Assembly (NCBI RefSeq): GCF_958295425.1
Contig: NC_081146.1
Span: 18,609,458 to 18,673,457, forward strand
DNA from: Solea solea
Lineage: Eukaryota > Chordata > Actinopteri > Pleuronectiformes > Soleidae
Direction of reading: 5' to 3'
DNA length: 64,000 nucleotides
The first letter of the stretch is position 1. Each line of letters opens with the position of its first letter. Under the pieces are notes generated by a model that saw only the letters and a program-made list of their open reading frames with translations, ran no database searches and was not told the DNA's origin. A program made the position numbers and the translations under genes. This document shows positions 24,790-43,570 of the stretch, in pieces.

Positions 24790-25376
24790 TGATGGCCCCG
24801 GAGTGCCAAACACAACAAAACACAAAACACTGCAACATCAAGAAAACACTAAAACATAAAGAAGAAAACACTATAACATTAAGAAAATGCTAAAACATTA
24901 TGAAGAAAACGCTAAAACATTATGAAGAAAACGCTAAAACATTAAGAAAACGCTAAAACATAAAGAAGAAAACACTACAACATTAAGAAAACGCTAAAAA
25001 AATTATGAAGAAAATGCTAAAACATTAAGAAAACGCTAAAACATAAAGAAGAAAACACTACAACATTAAGAAAACGCTAAAACATTATGAAGAAAACACT
25101 AAAACATTATGAAGAAAATGCTAAAACATTAAGAAAATGCTAAAACATTAAGAAAACGCTAAAACATAAAGAAGAAAACACTAAAACATTAAGAAAACGC
25201 TAAAATATAAAGAAGAAAACACTACAACATTAAGAAAACGCTACAACATTATTAAGATAACGCTATAACATAAATAAAACACTTAAACATAAAGAAGAAA
25301 ACCCTACAACATTAATGTTTTAGCGTTTTGTCAATGTTGTTGTGTTTTTGCAATTGTAGTGTGTCGCACTCAGGGC
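24790..25376. mobile_element. foldback-type element: minisatellite inside inverted terminal repeats
   Basis: The left end reads GGCCCCGGAGTGC, and the right end read on the minus strand is GGCCCTGAGTGCG. Both are followed by AACACAACAAAACAC-like sequence. Between them (about 24829-25325) lie some two dozen tandem units of about 19-22 bp, of the type AAAACGCTAAAACATTAAG, some carrying AAAGAAG. At 25314-25345 the unit reappears inverted (AATGTTTTAGCGTTTTG). There is no coding capacity. This looks like a non-autonomous DNA transposon whose interior has expanded as a minisatellite. No clear target duplication was found. Confidence 0.6.
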
Positions 25377-25556
25377 CACCGTACTATAGGGTCACAAAGG
25401 GAGCAATTAATTGCTACTTAAGAGAGTACAGTGTATAATGTTAAAAATTGTTTAAATAATAGCAATTGTAGGCTATACATAAAAATACTGAAATGTTAGT
25501 TGATAATCTCATCTCAATCGTACAGTGTGTGTGAATATATTAATGTACACTGTCCA

Positions 25557-25591
<35 letters not shown>

Positions 25592-25629
25592 GTAAATAAA
25601 CAAACAAACAAATAAATAAATAAATGAAT
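25557..25629 (+). repeat. (AAAT)n microsatellite with AAAC interruption
   Basis: TAAA repeats with an internal AAAC block. It directly precedes the GC-rich promoter region. Confidence 0.9.
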
Positions 25630-25756
25630 ATCCCAGTTATGGCGACTCACCCCCTCTCCATGCTAGGACGCCAGCTTGGTATGGTCCGCTCCTCCCCTAT
25701 CCCACGTCTCGCCGATGGTAGTTTCTATTGGGAGAAGGTCAAATGACTCCGCATGT
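25630..25756 (+). promoter_or_regulatory. CpG-rich promoter of a plus-strand gene
   Basis: The base composition changes abruptly from AT-rich repeat to GC-rich sequence with many CpGs (GGCGACTCACC, ACGTCTCGCCGATGG). CpGs remain frequent to about 26.1 kb. A good splice donor follows at 25938, so this is read as the promoter and start of the plus-strand gene. The start site itself is not visible, and no TATA box was seen. Confidence 0.5.
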
Positions 25757-25937
25757 TTGTCTGTATCAGAGAAGTGTGTGTGTTGGAGTGAGTGAGTGAG
25801 TGAGTGTGTGTGTGAGCGAGCACAGTCGCCGTTAGTTAGTGGTGGTGCCCTCCTGACGAAGACTCACTTCCAAACGCTGAACCCGAAGATGTTTGCGAGC
25901 ATGTGAAGCGGACTCGTCACATCATGTCCTTCTGAAA
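25757..25937 (+). other. probable non-coding first exon (5' UTR) with two short uORFs
   Basis: The sequence ends at a consensus donor, AAA|GTGAGTAT (GT at 25938). It contains two tiny upstream ORFs, 25889-25906 (MFASM) and 25924-25935 (MSF), and no longer frame, so it is most likely 5' UTR. The left limit is a guess. By vertebrate synteny with ZFPM2 the gene may be oxr1, a TLDc-domain oxidation-resistance protein, but nothing in this exon proves it. Confidence 0.45.
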
Positions 25938-28054
25938 GTGAGTATAGTGATGATGAAGGTCGGTGCTCGTCGCCCCAGAAACACTTCAGCCGGCGTGTGT
26001 GTTTGTTTTCATGTGACCGGATAAAGTCGTTTCCTCATGAAGCTTTAATGTTTGTAAAGTGTTGCGTTTGCGTGCAGCTCGGAAAACCCCGCGGTTTTGC
26101 AAATTGTTTGTTTGTTTGTTTATATTGTTTTTAAAAGATGCTGTTTTGGTAGTAGGAGCAGGTGCAATGTGGGTGAAGGCTCACTGTAATTCTGCTTTAA
26201 CACGGGGTTTCGTGCCTTGTAAATTGTTTAACTCTACTTGTGTTTCTACCTGGTGGTATCTGATTTCAGCTTTACATTAAACATGACGTAAATCAGCCAT
26301 GTCTGTGTCCCAGAACACACACATTCACACAAACACACATATACAGGTAGCTATAGAGTGGAAGTAGTCCCTGCAGGGACATTATAGGAACATTTGTAGG
26401 TTCCATGGCAATATAAGGTCAACAGTAAGTGCAGTGTGGGCACTGAAGACTCACACTACTGTTTAATTTATGTAGTGTAAACAACAAACATGCAAGACAT
26501 TCAATCTGGATAAGTTTGTAGCCTGTCGACGATGAGCTTGTTTACCCTGTTTAAATGTTAACCACGGTCAGTGTTGATATGAGTGTAGAAATGTCACTCC
26601 TCAGCATCTAGTAAGCTTTGAGAGAAAGGTAGATTTAATGAAGTGAGTCATCAGACTGAGCCTCAAGGCATATGGCTAATCCTGTTACACCGTTGAATAA
26701 TTACCTGTCTTTCAATATTTGCGATCAGTTTTAATATTTGTATTTCTTGTGTTGCATCAGCCTCGAATCACATTTTGAATCAACTTGTCAGTCATTGAAT
26801 TGCACTAACCTGTACAAAGTATGTTCCACAAATAAAGTTTTAAACTTCATAGGAAAGTGTCACACATCCATCACTGATATAAAGGGATGGCAGTGATAGT
26901 GCACGCACACAGACCTTGAATGATGACTCATGATCAAATTATACACGGTTTTGATTAATCTTTCACCCTGCCATTATCACTAAATGCTTGCTGTAACCAA
27001 TTGATTACTGCATTGAGATTCATGTTGATAAAAGTGAACCGTTCGTCATAAGCGATTACATGCACAGGGTTTTAAAAAAAAGAAAAGAAACTAATTGAAT
27101 TAGTTAACTTCTAATAAAACTATTTCCATATCTGCGTTTTCTGCAAGTGTCAACTATGTGTTTTCATTCTTTGGATGCTTTTTTTTAGTTTGTTTGTTTG
27201 CTGATAAGCAAAGGGATGATGTTGCATCAACATGGCCGTGACACAGTTCTGCATGGCCCAGATTCTGCTGTGAAAGTCTGTGCAGTGATTTCACAGCTGC
27301 AACTATCTCATCTATTTCTGCATCCTCATTAATGCGCACACACACACACACACACTCGCACTCACAAACAGCTCTCAGGCAGAGCTGAGAACCCCTGTGC
27401 TACCCTGAGGAATACAAACACTAAATTACGAACATCACTTCTGACTTGTTGCCAGGCAGAGTGTTTCCTGAAAACACACTTTGTGGAAAATAAATGTGAG
27501 TGTTAAGCCGCTGCTGTTTTTTTTTTTTTCCATAACTGAGCTGTTTCTCAGGACAATCGTACAAACTGCTTTACAGTGAGCTGATGCTGTTTGACCTTCT
27601 ATAATATGAAGGTAAATTGGTGGCACGGTGGAGCACTGACCGGCTCCAAGTGATTCCACGCAGCTTGTGTGGTTTTTAAGCACTACATTTCTATCACTGA
27701 TCCCTCCTGACTGATTAATGGTTCTCATTTGTTCCATAATAAAGCCAGTGGTAGCCAGTGAAAAATTGATATCGCATTTTTGCCACAGACATTGTTTTGC
27801 ATTGGTTTTGTGAGGACACTTAAATCAAAGGGGCCGGAGGGAACCACCATCACTGCTGGAGTCTTAAATCAGCCTTTGTAATTTGACTTGTGCTGATCTA
27901 TATTCAAACCTCCACTTGAACTCGAGACGTCGTAGAAGTTCCTGTTGTGAATTTTAATGTTTTTAATTTGTATCAAAAACTCCCTGATTCCTCATTTCTT
28001 GACTCAGTGACTCATTTTGGTAGCACTGTCTCAAGAGACAGACACACTTATATT

Positions 28055-28405
28055 AGTGCTGCAGTGATTAATTGATGATTTGTTAATGACTAAAAATGAA
28101 TCCGCAGCTGCTATAATCTATGAAACGATTTGGTTGGAGCATTTAATTTTATAAAATAAAAACATGTTTAATTTCAGCGTTTTGAATGTGAGTATATTGT
28201 TTACTGTTTTCTCCTTTTTGTATGAAAGTAATGAATCTCTTTGGTTTGTGGAAACGAACAAAACATTTAAGAATGTCCTCATTTTAAGGTTTGGAAAACA
28301 CCAGCTCAAATTATTTACCAAATTATTTTTTAGCATTTTTATGGAACAAATGACTAATCAATTAATGGAGAAAATAACTGAGAGTTTAGTTAATCATGTT
28401 ACCCA
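28055..28405 (+). repeat. teleost dispersed repeat, ATTAATTGATGATTTG-type family, copy 1
   Basis: It begins GTGCTGCAGTGATTAATTG and ends near AATTAATGGAGAAAATAACTG followed by TTAATCAT. It resembles, in the opposite orientation, the copy at 57815-58075, and a fragment at 30990-31062 shares the GGGCTGCGAAGATTAAGAGATT start. This is an abundant fish interspersed repeat with inverted AATCGATTA-rich ends. Classification is uncertain, probably a non-autonomous DNA element. Confidence 0.55.
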
Positions 28406-30466
28406 GTGTATATATCTAGTGTAAACATGTATATTGGTTAAATATAAAGTGTGTGATAAAAGAACCAACTTGTGTTTAGTCTGCTTGTGCATGGTTGGTA
28501 GAAAGAAGTGGAAGGAAACTGTTTAACAGAGCATATAAGTGAAATTTGGACCGTTATTGTGCATTTACTGTCTCAATACACTTTAAATATGCAAAAAGTA
28601 ATTTCCACACTATAAATATTGCATTTACACACGTATTTACTAAGTAAGTTGTTTTATTTGCTTGAGAAAACATTTAATTATTCTAAATGTAAGGAGAGAC
28701 AAAACCGTTTCAGCTCAGCAGTATGATAAAAACACCAAGGTATTCAGTTTTTCTTCAGTAAAAAGTCTTTTGCTGGCTGTAGTTTTTAGTATTGTGGACG
28801 TTTGTAATGCTGAGTGTGTTAAGTGTGGTGTTTAAAAAGCATAAATTGTTAGAGAGTGGGAGAAGTGACATTGAGTGAGAAAGGATGATTCTGTAATTGA
28901 TGCGAAAGCCATTCGATTGAGCGGATAGGACCGTGATCTGTTGCCTTGTGTGGTGGCGTTTTTCTTGGAATCTAGATGAAAATTGATGAAAATGAATTCC
29001 AAGAAATACATTTTCCCATTATGTTGCTTTATGGCTCCACTCTTTAGTGCAGATATTGTTGACGAAGAAGATTCCCAGATAGTGTGATGCACGGTGCCAA
29101 GAACCAGTTGACCTGGCGTCTAAAGACAAGTTTCGACTCGTCATTAAAATGTAATATCCTATACAAGAATTAATGTTCACCCAGATCTTGCTTTTTTTGT
29201 AAAAGTATTCTGACAAAGGATTTGTTTGTTTTGTCTGTTTTCTCAACTGCTCTCCTGCAGTGTTATTTTCATCTCGTTTGTCTTGCCCCCTCATTGTTCT
29301 CCAACTGTCTAATGATGATCTTTCTCAAGGGGACTCGTCGAGGGAGTGTCCTCCTTAGTCCTCTTTAAAAGACAAGAACAGGTAAACAGGGTCAGCAAAC
29401 ATACAGCATGGAGTAGCAGACGTAGGATGGTGCTTACAAGTTAGCAGAGCGGGCTTGGTCTGTGTTCATAACAGCTTTACCTACATACAGTAAACAGCAC
29501 CATGGGACTAGTTGAAGGATTAGAGAGGATTTGCCTTGCTAAGCCACAGGAACCCAGCCCAGTAACTCCCCCCTCACGTCTCCTCCTCCCCTGAACAGAG
29601 CAACCAACCGCCCTCTTCTTCTCTCTTCTGCTAGTCTTTGTGGCACATGACGAGCTTCGGGCTTCATGGACAAGTGACCCAAATTGTGGATCATGGCTGG
29701 GATGAAGGGAGGCGTCGACACTCTTAACACGGCAAAGTCTCTCTGCATTGGTTTGAAAGTGATGAATCCGCACAAATGTTCTGATAAATCTACAAATTTC
29801 ACCTTGATGAAAAAAGTATCATCCAAAAAGCTGTAGGCGTTCATTAAGGACAGGTTCTGTATGTTTTTGACCCCCACCTCACCTTCTCAGAATGGAGGAA
29901 TAACGTGACAGCCAGATGACATGCATCGCACAACCCACGCCACATAACTTGATGGGGAGATGATGGGAACTAAAATACGATTTGGCTCTGTCACTTGAGT
30001 TGAGTGAGCATTGCCTTGAGTTCCACTTTAGGACATGGCGAATCAAAGCAAAAAAAGATGAGGTAATTTTTTTTGACGGACTCCACAGGCATTGTGTCTC
30101 TGTCAGCCTAATATCACTCAGTGAGGCAACTCGGCGGAATGAAGTCCCCCAACCCAAATGCGTGCATGTCTCAACTTGACGGTGTTCTAGCTCTTGTACA
30201 TACCTTGCCATCAGCCACTGAGCTTAGCTGAGATGTTCTTTATTTCTTATTTGTTTTGTTGGGGTCGTCTTTTGTGAGGCATTTGTGTGTGTGTTTGTGT
30301 TTTGTAGGGATCTTGAAAACACAGACAAAAATAGAAAAAACCCTTGAAGGCAGGGGATTGATTTTGAGTAAACTCTATACAGTGAAGTAGAGATTCTTCT
30401 TTGCATAATATAATCCCATGGGGCTGCATTGTTTCTGACTGCAATGATGTTATACAATCAACCAAG

Positions 30467-30497
30467 AAGCAGCAGCAGCAGCAGCAGCAGCAGCAGA
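30467..30497 (+). repeat. (CAG)n trinucleotide repeat
   Basis: About ten CAG units. The poly-cysteine reading on the minus strand is an artefact of it. Confidence 0.9.
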
Positions 30498-30662
30498 GAT
30501 TCTTCATAACTCAGAAGGATGTGTGACTTTGTTCCTATGCTCTTGTGTCAATAGTATGTATGGGGATTTCATTGACTCTTCAGCTGATGTCACCTTTAAC
30601 ACGGCCATGTTATGTGAATGTGCAATAGTGTTGTATACGCTTGAAAGATAAAAGTACTGAGG

Positions 30663-30905
30663 AGTGGCTAGCACTGTTGCCTTGCAGCGTAAAGACCCAG
30701 GTCCGCGACCCAGTCTGACTGAGGGCTTTTCTGCATGGAGTTTGCATGTCCTCCCCATGTTCATGTGGGTTTTTTCCAGCTTCCTCACATAGTCCAAAAA
30801 CTTATGAAAGACTGGAGCACTGGAGAAGTTAATTGGACACTCTAAATAGACCATAAGTGATGATCTGGCACCCATTGCAACCACCATGTTGAGGAAAAAA
30901 GCAGT
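30663..30905 (+). repeat. degenerate teleost LINE/SINE-derived 3' end
   Basis: GTGGCTAGCACTGTTGCCTT, GGAGTTTGCATGTCCTCCCC, TAGTCCAAAAACTTATGAAAG and TTAATTGGACACTCTAAATAG follow the order of the family consensus as I know it. This is the same family as 20340-20530 on the other strand. Confidence 0.65.
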
Positions 30906-30989
30906 AGAAGATGAGTGAGAGTGAGTAAGTGATAACTTATCTTATATTTTAAATGCATTATTGAGCTGGGTTTAAAACATTTAGTCCAA

Positions 30990-31062
30990 CATGTAGGGCT
31001 GCGAAGATTAAGAGATTATAAATCCATTTGCTGAATTAATCATCAACTATTTTGATAATATT
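30990..31062 (+). repeat. fragment of the same dispersed repeat as 28055-28405
   Basis: GGGCTGCGAAGATTAAGAGA followed by ATTAATCATCAACTATTTTG and ATAAT matches one terminal part of the family. Confidence 0.5.
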
Positions 31063-34000
31063 TGTAACCCTAAGTGCGACACAGATCACACGGCACGGAT
31101 CTGTGCCGCAGGCGCACCCTTGGTTAAGTTCTTATGTGTGTTTATAGGTCACATCTTCAGGCTTTTCACGTTTTTTTGTCGTCTTATGTGTCGTTGGGTC
31201 AAAGTTATGATTAATTTTATGTTGCATATTTATGAAAACAAAAAAGGCAGTAGTGATAATTATGTAGAAGCCACAAAATAGACAGTTTTTCTTTTATTTT
31301 TGTTCAAGCCAAGCAAACTTTGAACTGTGACATATTTCTAAATTTCTCTATATTGCACAAAGCCTCTGTATTTGAGTTTTAACATAGTCATGGACAAAAG
31401 CGGCCCATATTCTGTGTTCTAAAGGTTAATCATTTCAGTGTTTTTCTTAAAATAATAATAATAGTACTAAACTGTTAAGTGATACAGTTTGTATCTTGCA
31501 TGTTTATTTTCTCATATTTCCAGCTCAATGAAATCTCTCTCCATATAATATTTGAATTGCGTTGGTACTGGTAGTGGAATTAAAGAAGATTATCACTGTG
31601 ATTTGAGCATCATTTCTCAGTGAAACATTCTCAAACCACAGCAACCCGACAATCAACCCATCACTTAAGTGACCTTAAACATATTGTTGAGCTGCAGATA
31701 AGACGCCCCGGAGAAGATAACAGTCGTGCCTTGCAGCCATTAGCCCAACTCAAACACAAAGAGTCAAAAATGACAGAGAGGGTGTTTATTCATTGCCCAG
31801 TAATTGAATGAGCATTTCCATAATGGCATTGTGTTTCCTGCCAGGCTAATGTGACCCCCATTAGTTCAGAAAACGTCCTGCAATAATGTGTGTGTGTGTG
31901 TACACGCTGCCAGACACCTCCAAGGAAATGAAATGGGGAGGAAGGCGAGATGAGGAAGTATAGTAGCAGAGATGTAAACAATGGTGAGGTGCAGACAATG
32001 GGCCAAGCAGGGGACATGGGTGGAGAACAGGAGGGAAGATGAGTCATATCACTGCAGCAAACTGGGTCCTGATTGAAACGCAACTGCAGCTGCTGGACTC
32101 TCAGATGTTTGATTTTGGAATTGAACACCCAACACCTCTACGTACTGATTAGGCATTGGCCAGCAATGCTTTTCTTACAGTTGTTATGCAGTACTGTATG
32201 GTATGACATCTTTAAACTGCCACGTGATGAATGATGGAAGTGAACTGTGACAGGTCAACTAAATTACAAACTCTCCTTATTGCTTCTCAGAAAAAGAAAA
32301 ATAGACTTCATTGCTTAAGAACAATATGTCATCTTTACCTGCTGCATTACGTGGGTGGTGTTGTTGTTTTTTTCTTCCTCTCCTCTTTGGTTCTTCATGG
32401 CTGTTACTAATTTAGCTGCATGCCGGGCTTGTTAATCCCACCTCCGATCAATACTCCACTTCTCCTGCTCATACTTTGGATTTCATCCAGGAAGCCGCAC
32501 AGCTGATATCTTAATTCACCTCCTCGACACTCATTCATGAAATAAGGGACAAGGAGAGAGATGCAATTTATATTTACGATATCGATTTGATGCAGTGAAT
32601 AGAGTTTGCTTTATTTCACAGTGATGTTGTGAAGGGGGACATGAGGACAGTTGGTGTAACAGAGGACACAAGGGATAGAGCGCGATGGAGGCAGCTAAAC
32701 ACTGTGGCCACCCCTAAAGGGAAAAGCCTAAAGAAGAGGATATTGGATTGAGATTGCATTGTGTTTAGTGGTGCACTTATACATGCTTAGCTCACCTTTG
32801 TCCCATGTCAAGTAGCTCTGTCAGCCCTCAGCTTAAAGCTGACGGGGTTGGGTCCGACACATCACTCCTGCACCATCCACTGTTGTTTTTATGCTCGATC
32901 GTGTTTGTCTGGGTGATTCGCCTCAGTGACGCCTGGGTGCTGATAGTGTTCGTCCGGATGCTCTGCACTCCTACAGACAATTAAACTGAACCACAAAGCT
33001 GGCTTAATGAAGAAAAAAAAAACATTGTCAAACAAGGTTATTTTACCATGGGGTTGGAAGTAAGTGAAGTGTGTTCATGTCAGAGGGGAGAACCACAGGC
33101 CTCCACTATGGTGTGCTGTTGTGGTTTAGGTTTCTGCACTGATAGAAAACTGGAAAAACCAACCTTCTGTATGTGTAGTTACAAATGAACCTATAATTAA
33201 AGACCCCGCAGAACTATTACTTTTGTTTTTATGTGTGAAGATATAAATCGGGTTGGCTGAATTGTGGTCCATGTTTGAGCCCCAGACTTTCTTCGTTGTG
33301 AATGCAGTGTTGGTCAAGAGATTCTGTTTTTGGTGCCGCTTGTTAGCGAGATTATGCAACTGCTGAACCGATTCCTTAGAACACTTTTAAGTTCCTGTTG
33401 TACTTCAGTACTGTTTGCTTATAAGGAGTGACAACATCAGCACCTAGATAATCACTTCTGTGTGACAGTGTGCACAGTTCATTTCCTGCTTTGGTACTTA
33501 AGTTCCTGCCTTCGTAGTTTACCGAGTGAAAATGACGTGCAAATGTTTGCAGAATGTCAAATGTCTAATACAGCAATTACATCTGTTTTAATTGCCGCCC
33601 TCCGAAGATCTTTCACTCTCTCATCGTTGCTGGTTTAAAGCTGCTTTTCATGCCACTGTACAGTATATTTCATTAAAAAGAGAAATGTATTGGCTTGATC
33701 TGAAGCCCAGCATGTGAAGCTGTCCTCGTGTAGTTTCAAATGTTGTTTTTCAGTTCATGTTCACTCTGTGTAATCATTCAGTAAGTAAGTGAGTCACATT
33801 TAAAATGTGCAAAATTATCCCTCTGTACTTGGTGAGTGCTGAATTTTCCAGAGATAAACAGTACACTTTAATGAATTGAAATGTTTTATAATAATTGGCT
33901 TTCACTGTGCATGTACCTGCAGCCTTTCATGGCGAGGCATTCATTCATTAAAGCCTCCCTGCTGGCATAATTGTATGATATGCTTTAAAAGTCTAGCAAC

Positions 34001-36555
34001 AAGGCCTGTTAATACACTGCTGTCCAACGTTGAAAGACTCTTGACAGCACTGCTGCCGCTGCCATTTTTCATTTTACATAAATTCATGGTCTCAGAGTGA
34101 CATTGGTGATCTTTTCTCATCTGAGATTAAATTTATTCACCCATTTTTGCACTTGCAAATCATATGCTGTCATTTTTGTTTTAGCTTTATTGCCAGTAAT
34201 TAAAAGAGTGTTAAAAGGAACATTAGAAATAATAGTTTTCAGTTTCGGCAAGAGGAGGCAGGTCAGCTGATCACCGGCTCAGCTCCAGCTGCGTGACATG
34301 GGCAGCACTGCTTTATGAAAATGTTGTTTTACGCATGTACCTTGTGCTGCAGTGACGTGACATGAGCAGTGCCACTTCAAAATGATGTTGTTTTAAAATA
34401 AAGCAATTCGATTGGCCGTACGGGAACTGCTTTTCCCTTTGTGTACACGGGTATCACGGCATTCTTCAAACAGTGCCGAGATAATGAGGTCACATCCTCT
34501 TTGCACACAGGTGTCCGTAGCAAACAGTGCTGTTTGCACCAGTATCGGATAATGTGGCTGTTTACACCCGGTTTGTCTCTTTCCATCTGCTTTTGAAAAT
34601 TGAGTCTAAAATTATAAATAAAAGGCACCTTTTCTAAAATGAAAGCCCCAGTCTCCTTAAGGAAAGTCCTGCCTTTCAACCACCACAGCATCTTTCTCTG
34701 CAGGGACTTTGTGGTTGTCTTGTCTTAACTTCCTAAGAGCCTCTCTGACCTGACTGTGGCACTTAAAAAGCACCTGACTGTGGCGTTGACAAAATTTCCC
34801 CTAACTTGCAGTAAAGCACTAATTAAATGATGTATTGGAACAATTTATTCCTTGGTGTACATCAGCTGCTAAAAAAAACCTGGACACATGGGGAGCAATT
34901 TGGCGTTTATACATCTCACATAGACGTACAGACTTGTTTTTATTATTAGTATCATTATTATTCTTGGAGAGGATTGACTGATTTATAGTAGGAATTTGTG
35001 TTGTGAAAAATAAAAAACCCAATTTAAATTCACTTATACTTGTTGTTGCTGTTATTTGATAGATTGATCTATTTCTTAACATTTGTGATGAATGTTGATC
35101 CCAGAACGTAATCTTGTGGGATCATCAGTGAAGTTTGAGTAACATTATCAATATTTAATTTGTCTAATCTAATTTCCTGACTAGTTGGAGTTAATTAAAG
35201 CTGTTATTGAATGATGCAGTTTGCCATCTCTTTTTTTTTTTTTTTTTGAGACGAGAGAGAGAGAGACCATGTTTGGAAGAGAGGGGGGAAAAGTGACACT
35301 TCCGTTTGTACTGCCTACACTTCAGCCTTTTATCTGTGTCATCTGTTGCTGACTCTTTGTTTTTCATGAACGGATGAAGCACAAGTCTGTTGACAAACAG
35401 CAGCGTTTGCCCTCATGTGAAATGTTTGTGTTGTTTGGCTTCTAAAAGTGACACTGCCCTAATCCTTAATCCAGCTAATTGCATTAGCAAACGCACGTCA
35501 TTCCTTGAAAGTTATACACAAACAAAACAGTGACTGTAGTTGAAATACTGTAATTGCTCGTCCACCCAACACAATATGATGAACCAATGCAGTTTGGTGG
35601 CAGCTTGCCTGTGCTGTTACCGCCTGTGAATCATTAAAGTCACCGACTTGGCTTCTGCACTGCACTGTTAGATTACTTACAGAAGTGAGTACATCTGCGG
35701 TTTCCATGTCACCAGAATGGATTATCAGATGTTTCCAGTGTCACACTATTTGCTAACCTTTATGCCTGCTTATCCAGCTCTCCTCTGCTCCCTGCCCGTG
35801 TGGTGTAGGGACAATTCTTACTCCGAAGTGTTATAAATGAGATGGTGTGCATGTGTGTCTAACTGATGGAATGGGGGGGAAGAAGGTAGATTGGACCGAG
35901 TCGGGCACTTTAATCACTTATTCTCTTTCTTTCCCTCCTTCCCTCTGGCCCTACACTCATCTCATTACCAACAGGAGGGGGTGAGAAGTGAGGCCTGCAT
36001 AGACCTTGGCATTAATTATTGAACCCTATCTTCTTTTACTCTGGCTCCTCCTCCACGGTCTCTGATAACCTTTACATAAAGGAGCAGAGGCTAACTCACA
36101 GCAATTATATAGTTAGTAGGTATAGCATAAACATATTGTGAAAGGTCCGGGTGGGGAATCTTAACTGCTCAGAAACTCTAATGATAAATGTATAAAAGTG
36201 TGTCTGCAGTAGCTCATATGTTCTCTTTCCTCATAGCTCCAACTTGGCATCAGCACTAATTAATCCCATTCTGGTAAAAGCGAATAAGCTGCCTGCCAGC
36301 CATGCAGCTCTGTGCATTGTCTTTGTCATGTTGACGGAGTTATGCTAGTGTGCACACAGCCTCATGCCATGCCCAGTCAGTTGCCCTTGCTCAGTCGGAG
36401 GGCAGCTAATGGAGGTTGTGGTGGTCAATGTGGCCAAGGCATCCGGACAACTCCAGGGCAGCTTGACTGTGATGCTGAAAATCTCGCTTTTCATCTCCTC
36501 CTGTCTCCTGACCCTGTCTTTTTTTTTTTCTCCTCTCTGTGTGTGCTTCCTGCAG

Positions 36556-36643
36556 GTTTGGAAAGTCAACATCAAACCTCGACCCTTCCAGAGCCACTGA
36601 GCAGAAGAAAGGAAATCGCTGCCAAGATGTTCAGCACCAAAAG
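36556..36643 (+). CDS. probable second exon of the plus-strand gene with start codon
   Basis: A strong pyrimidine tract and TTCCTGCAG acceptor precede 36556, and the donor AG|GTCAGC follows 36643. The ATG at 36627 sits in GCCAAGATGT (A at -3), giving MFSTK plus a split Arg/Ser codon. One frame (LESQHQ...KMFSTK) is open through the whole exon, so the exon could also be coding throughout; another frame stops at TGA 36598-36600. I do not recognise the peptide. Oxr1 is the synteny-based candidate for the gene, since OXR1 follows ZFPM2 on the same strand in human. No later exon is visible in the remaining 27 kb, consistent with a long intron. Confidence 0.5.

Positions 36644-43570
<6,927 letters not shown>

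Larger units (their letters stand above)
19600..24790. other. gene-free interval with dispersed repeats
   Basis: No coding exon is recognisable here. The interval holds the retroposon pieces listed separately, a poly-T run at 21782-21806, a TG tract near 20941-20972 and AT-rich unique sequence. It separates the divergent hydrolase and plus-strand promoters. Confidence 0.5.
25938..36555 (+). other. putative first intron of the plus-strand gene
   Basis: About 10.6 kb between the two candidate 5' exons. It contains the repeats listed separately and stretches of complex sequence (for example 31.7-31.9 kb and 32.4-32.6 kb) that could be conserved non-coding elements. I recognise no coding exon. 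A weak TRAF-like peptide trace on the minus strand near 29.8 kb is treated under findings. Confidence 0.4.

Noticed and set aside
24829..25325. Array considered as CRISPR-like
   Set aside because: Units are short and contiguous with no unique spacers, and the genome is vertebrate; it is a minisatellite.
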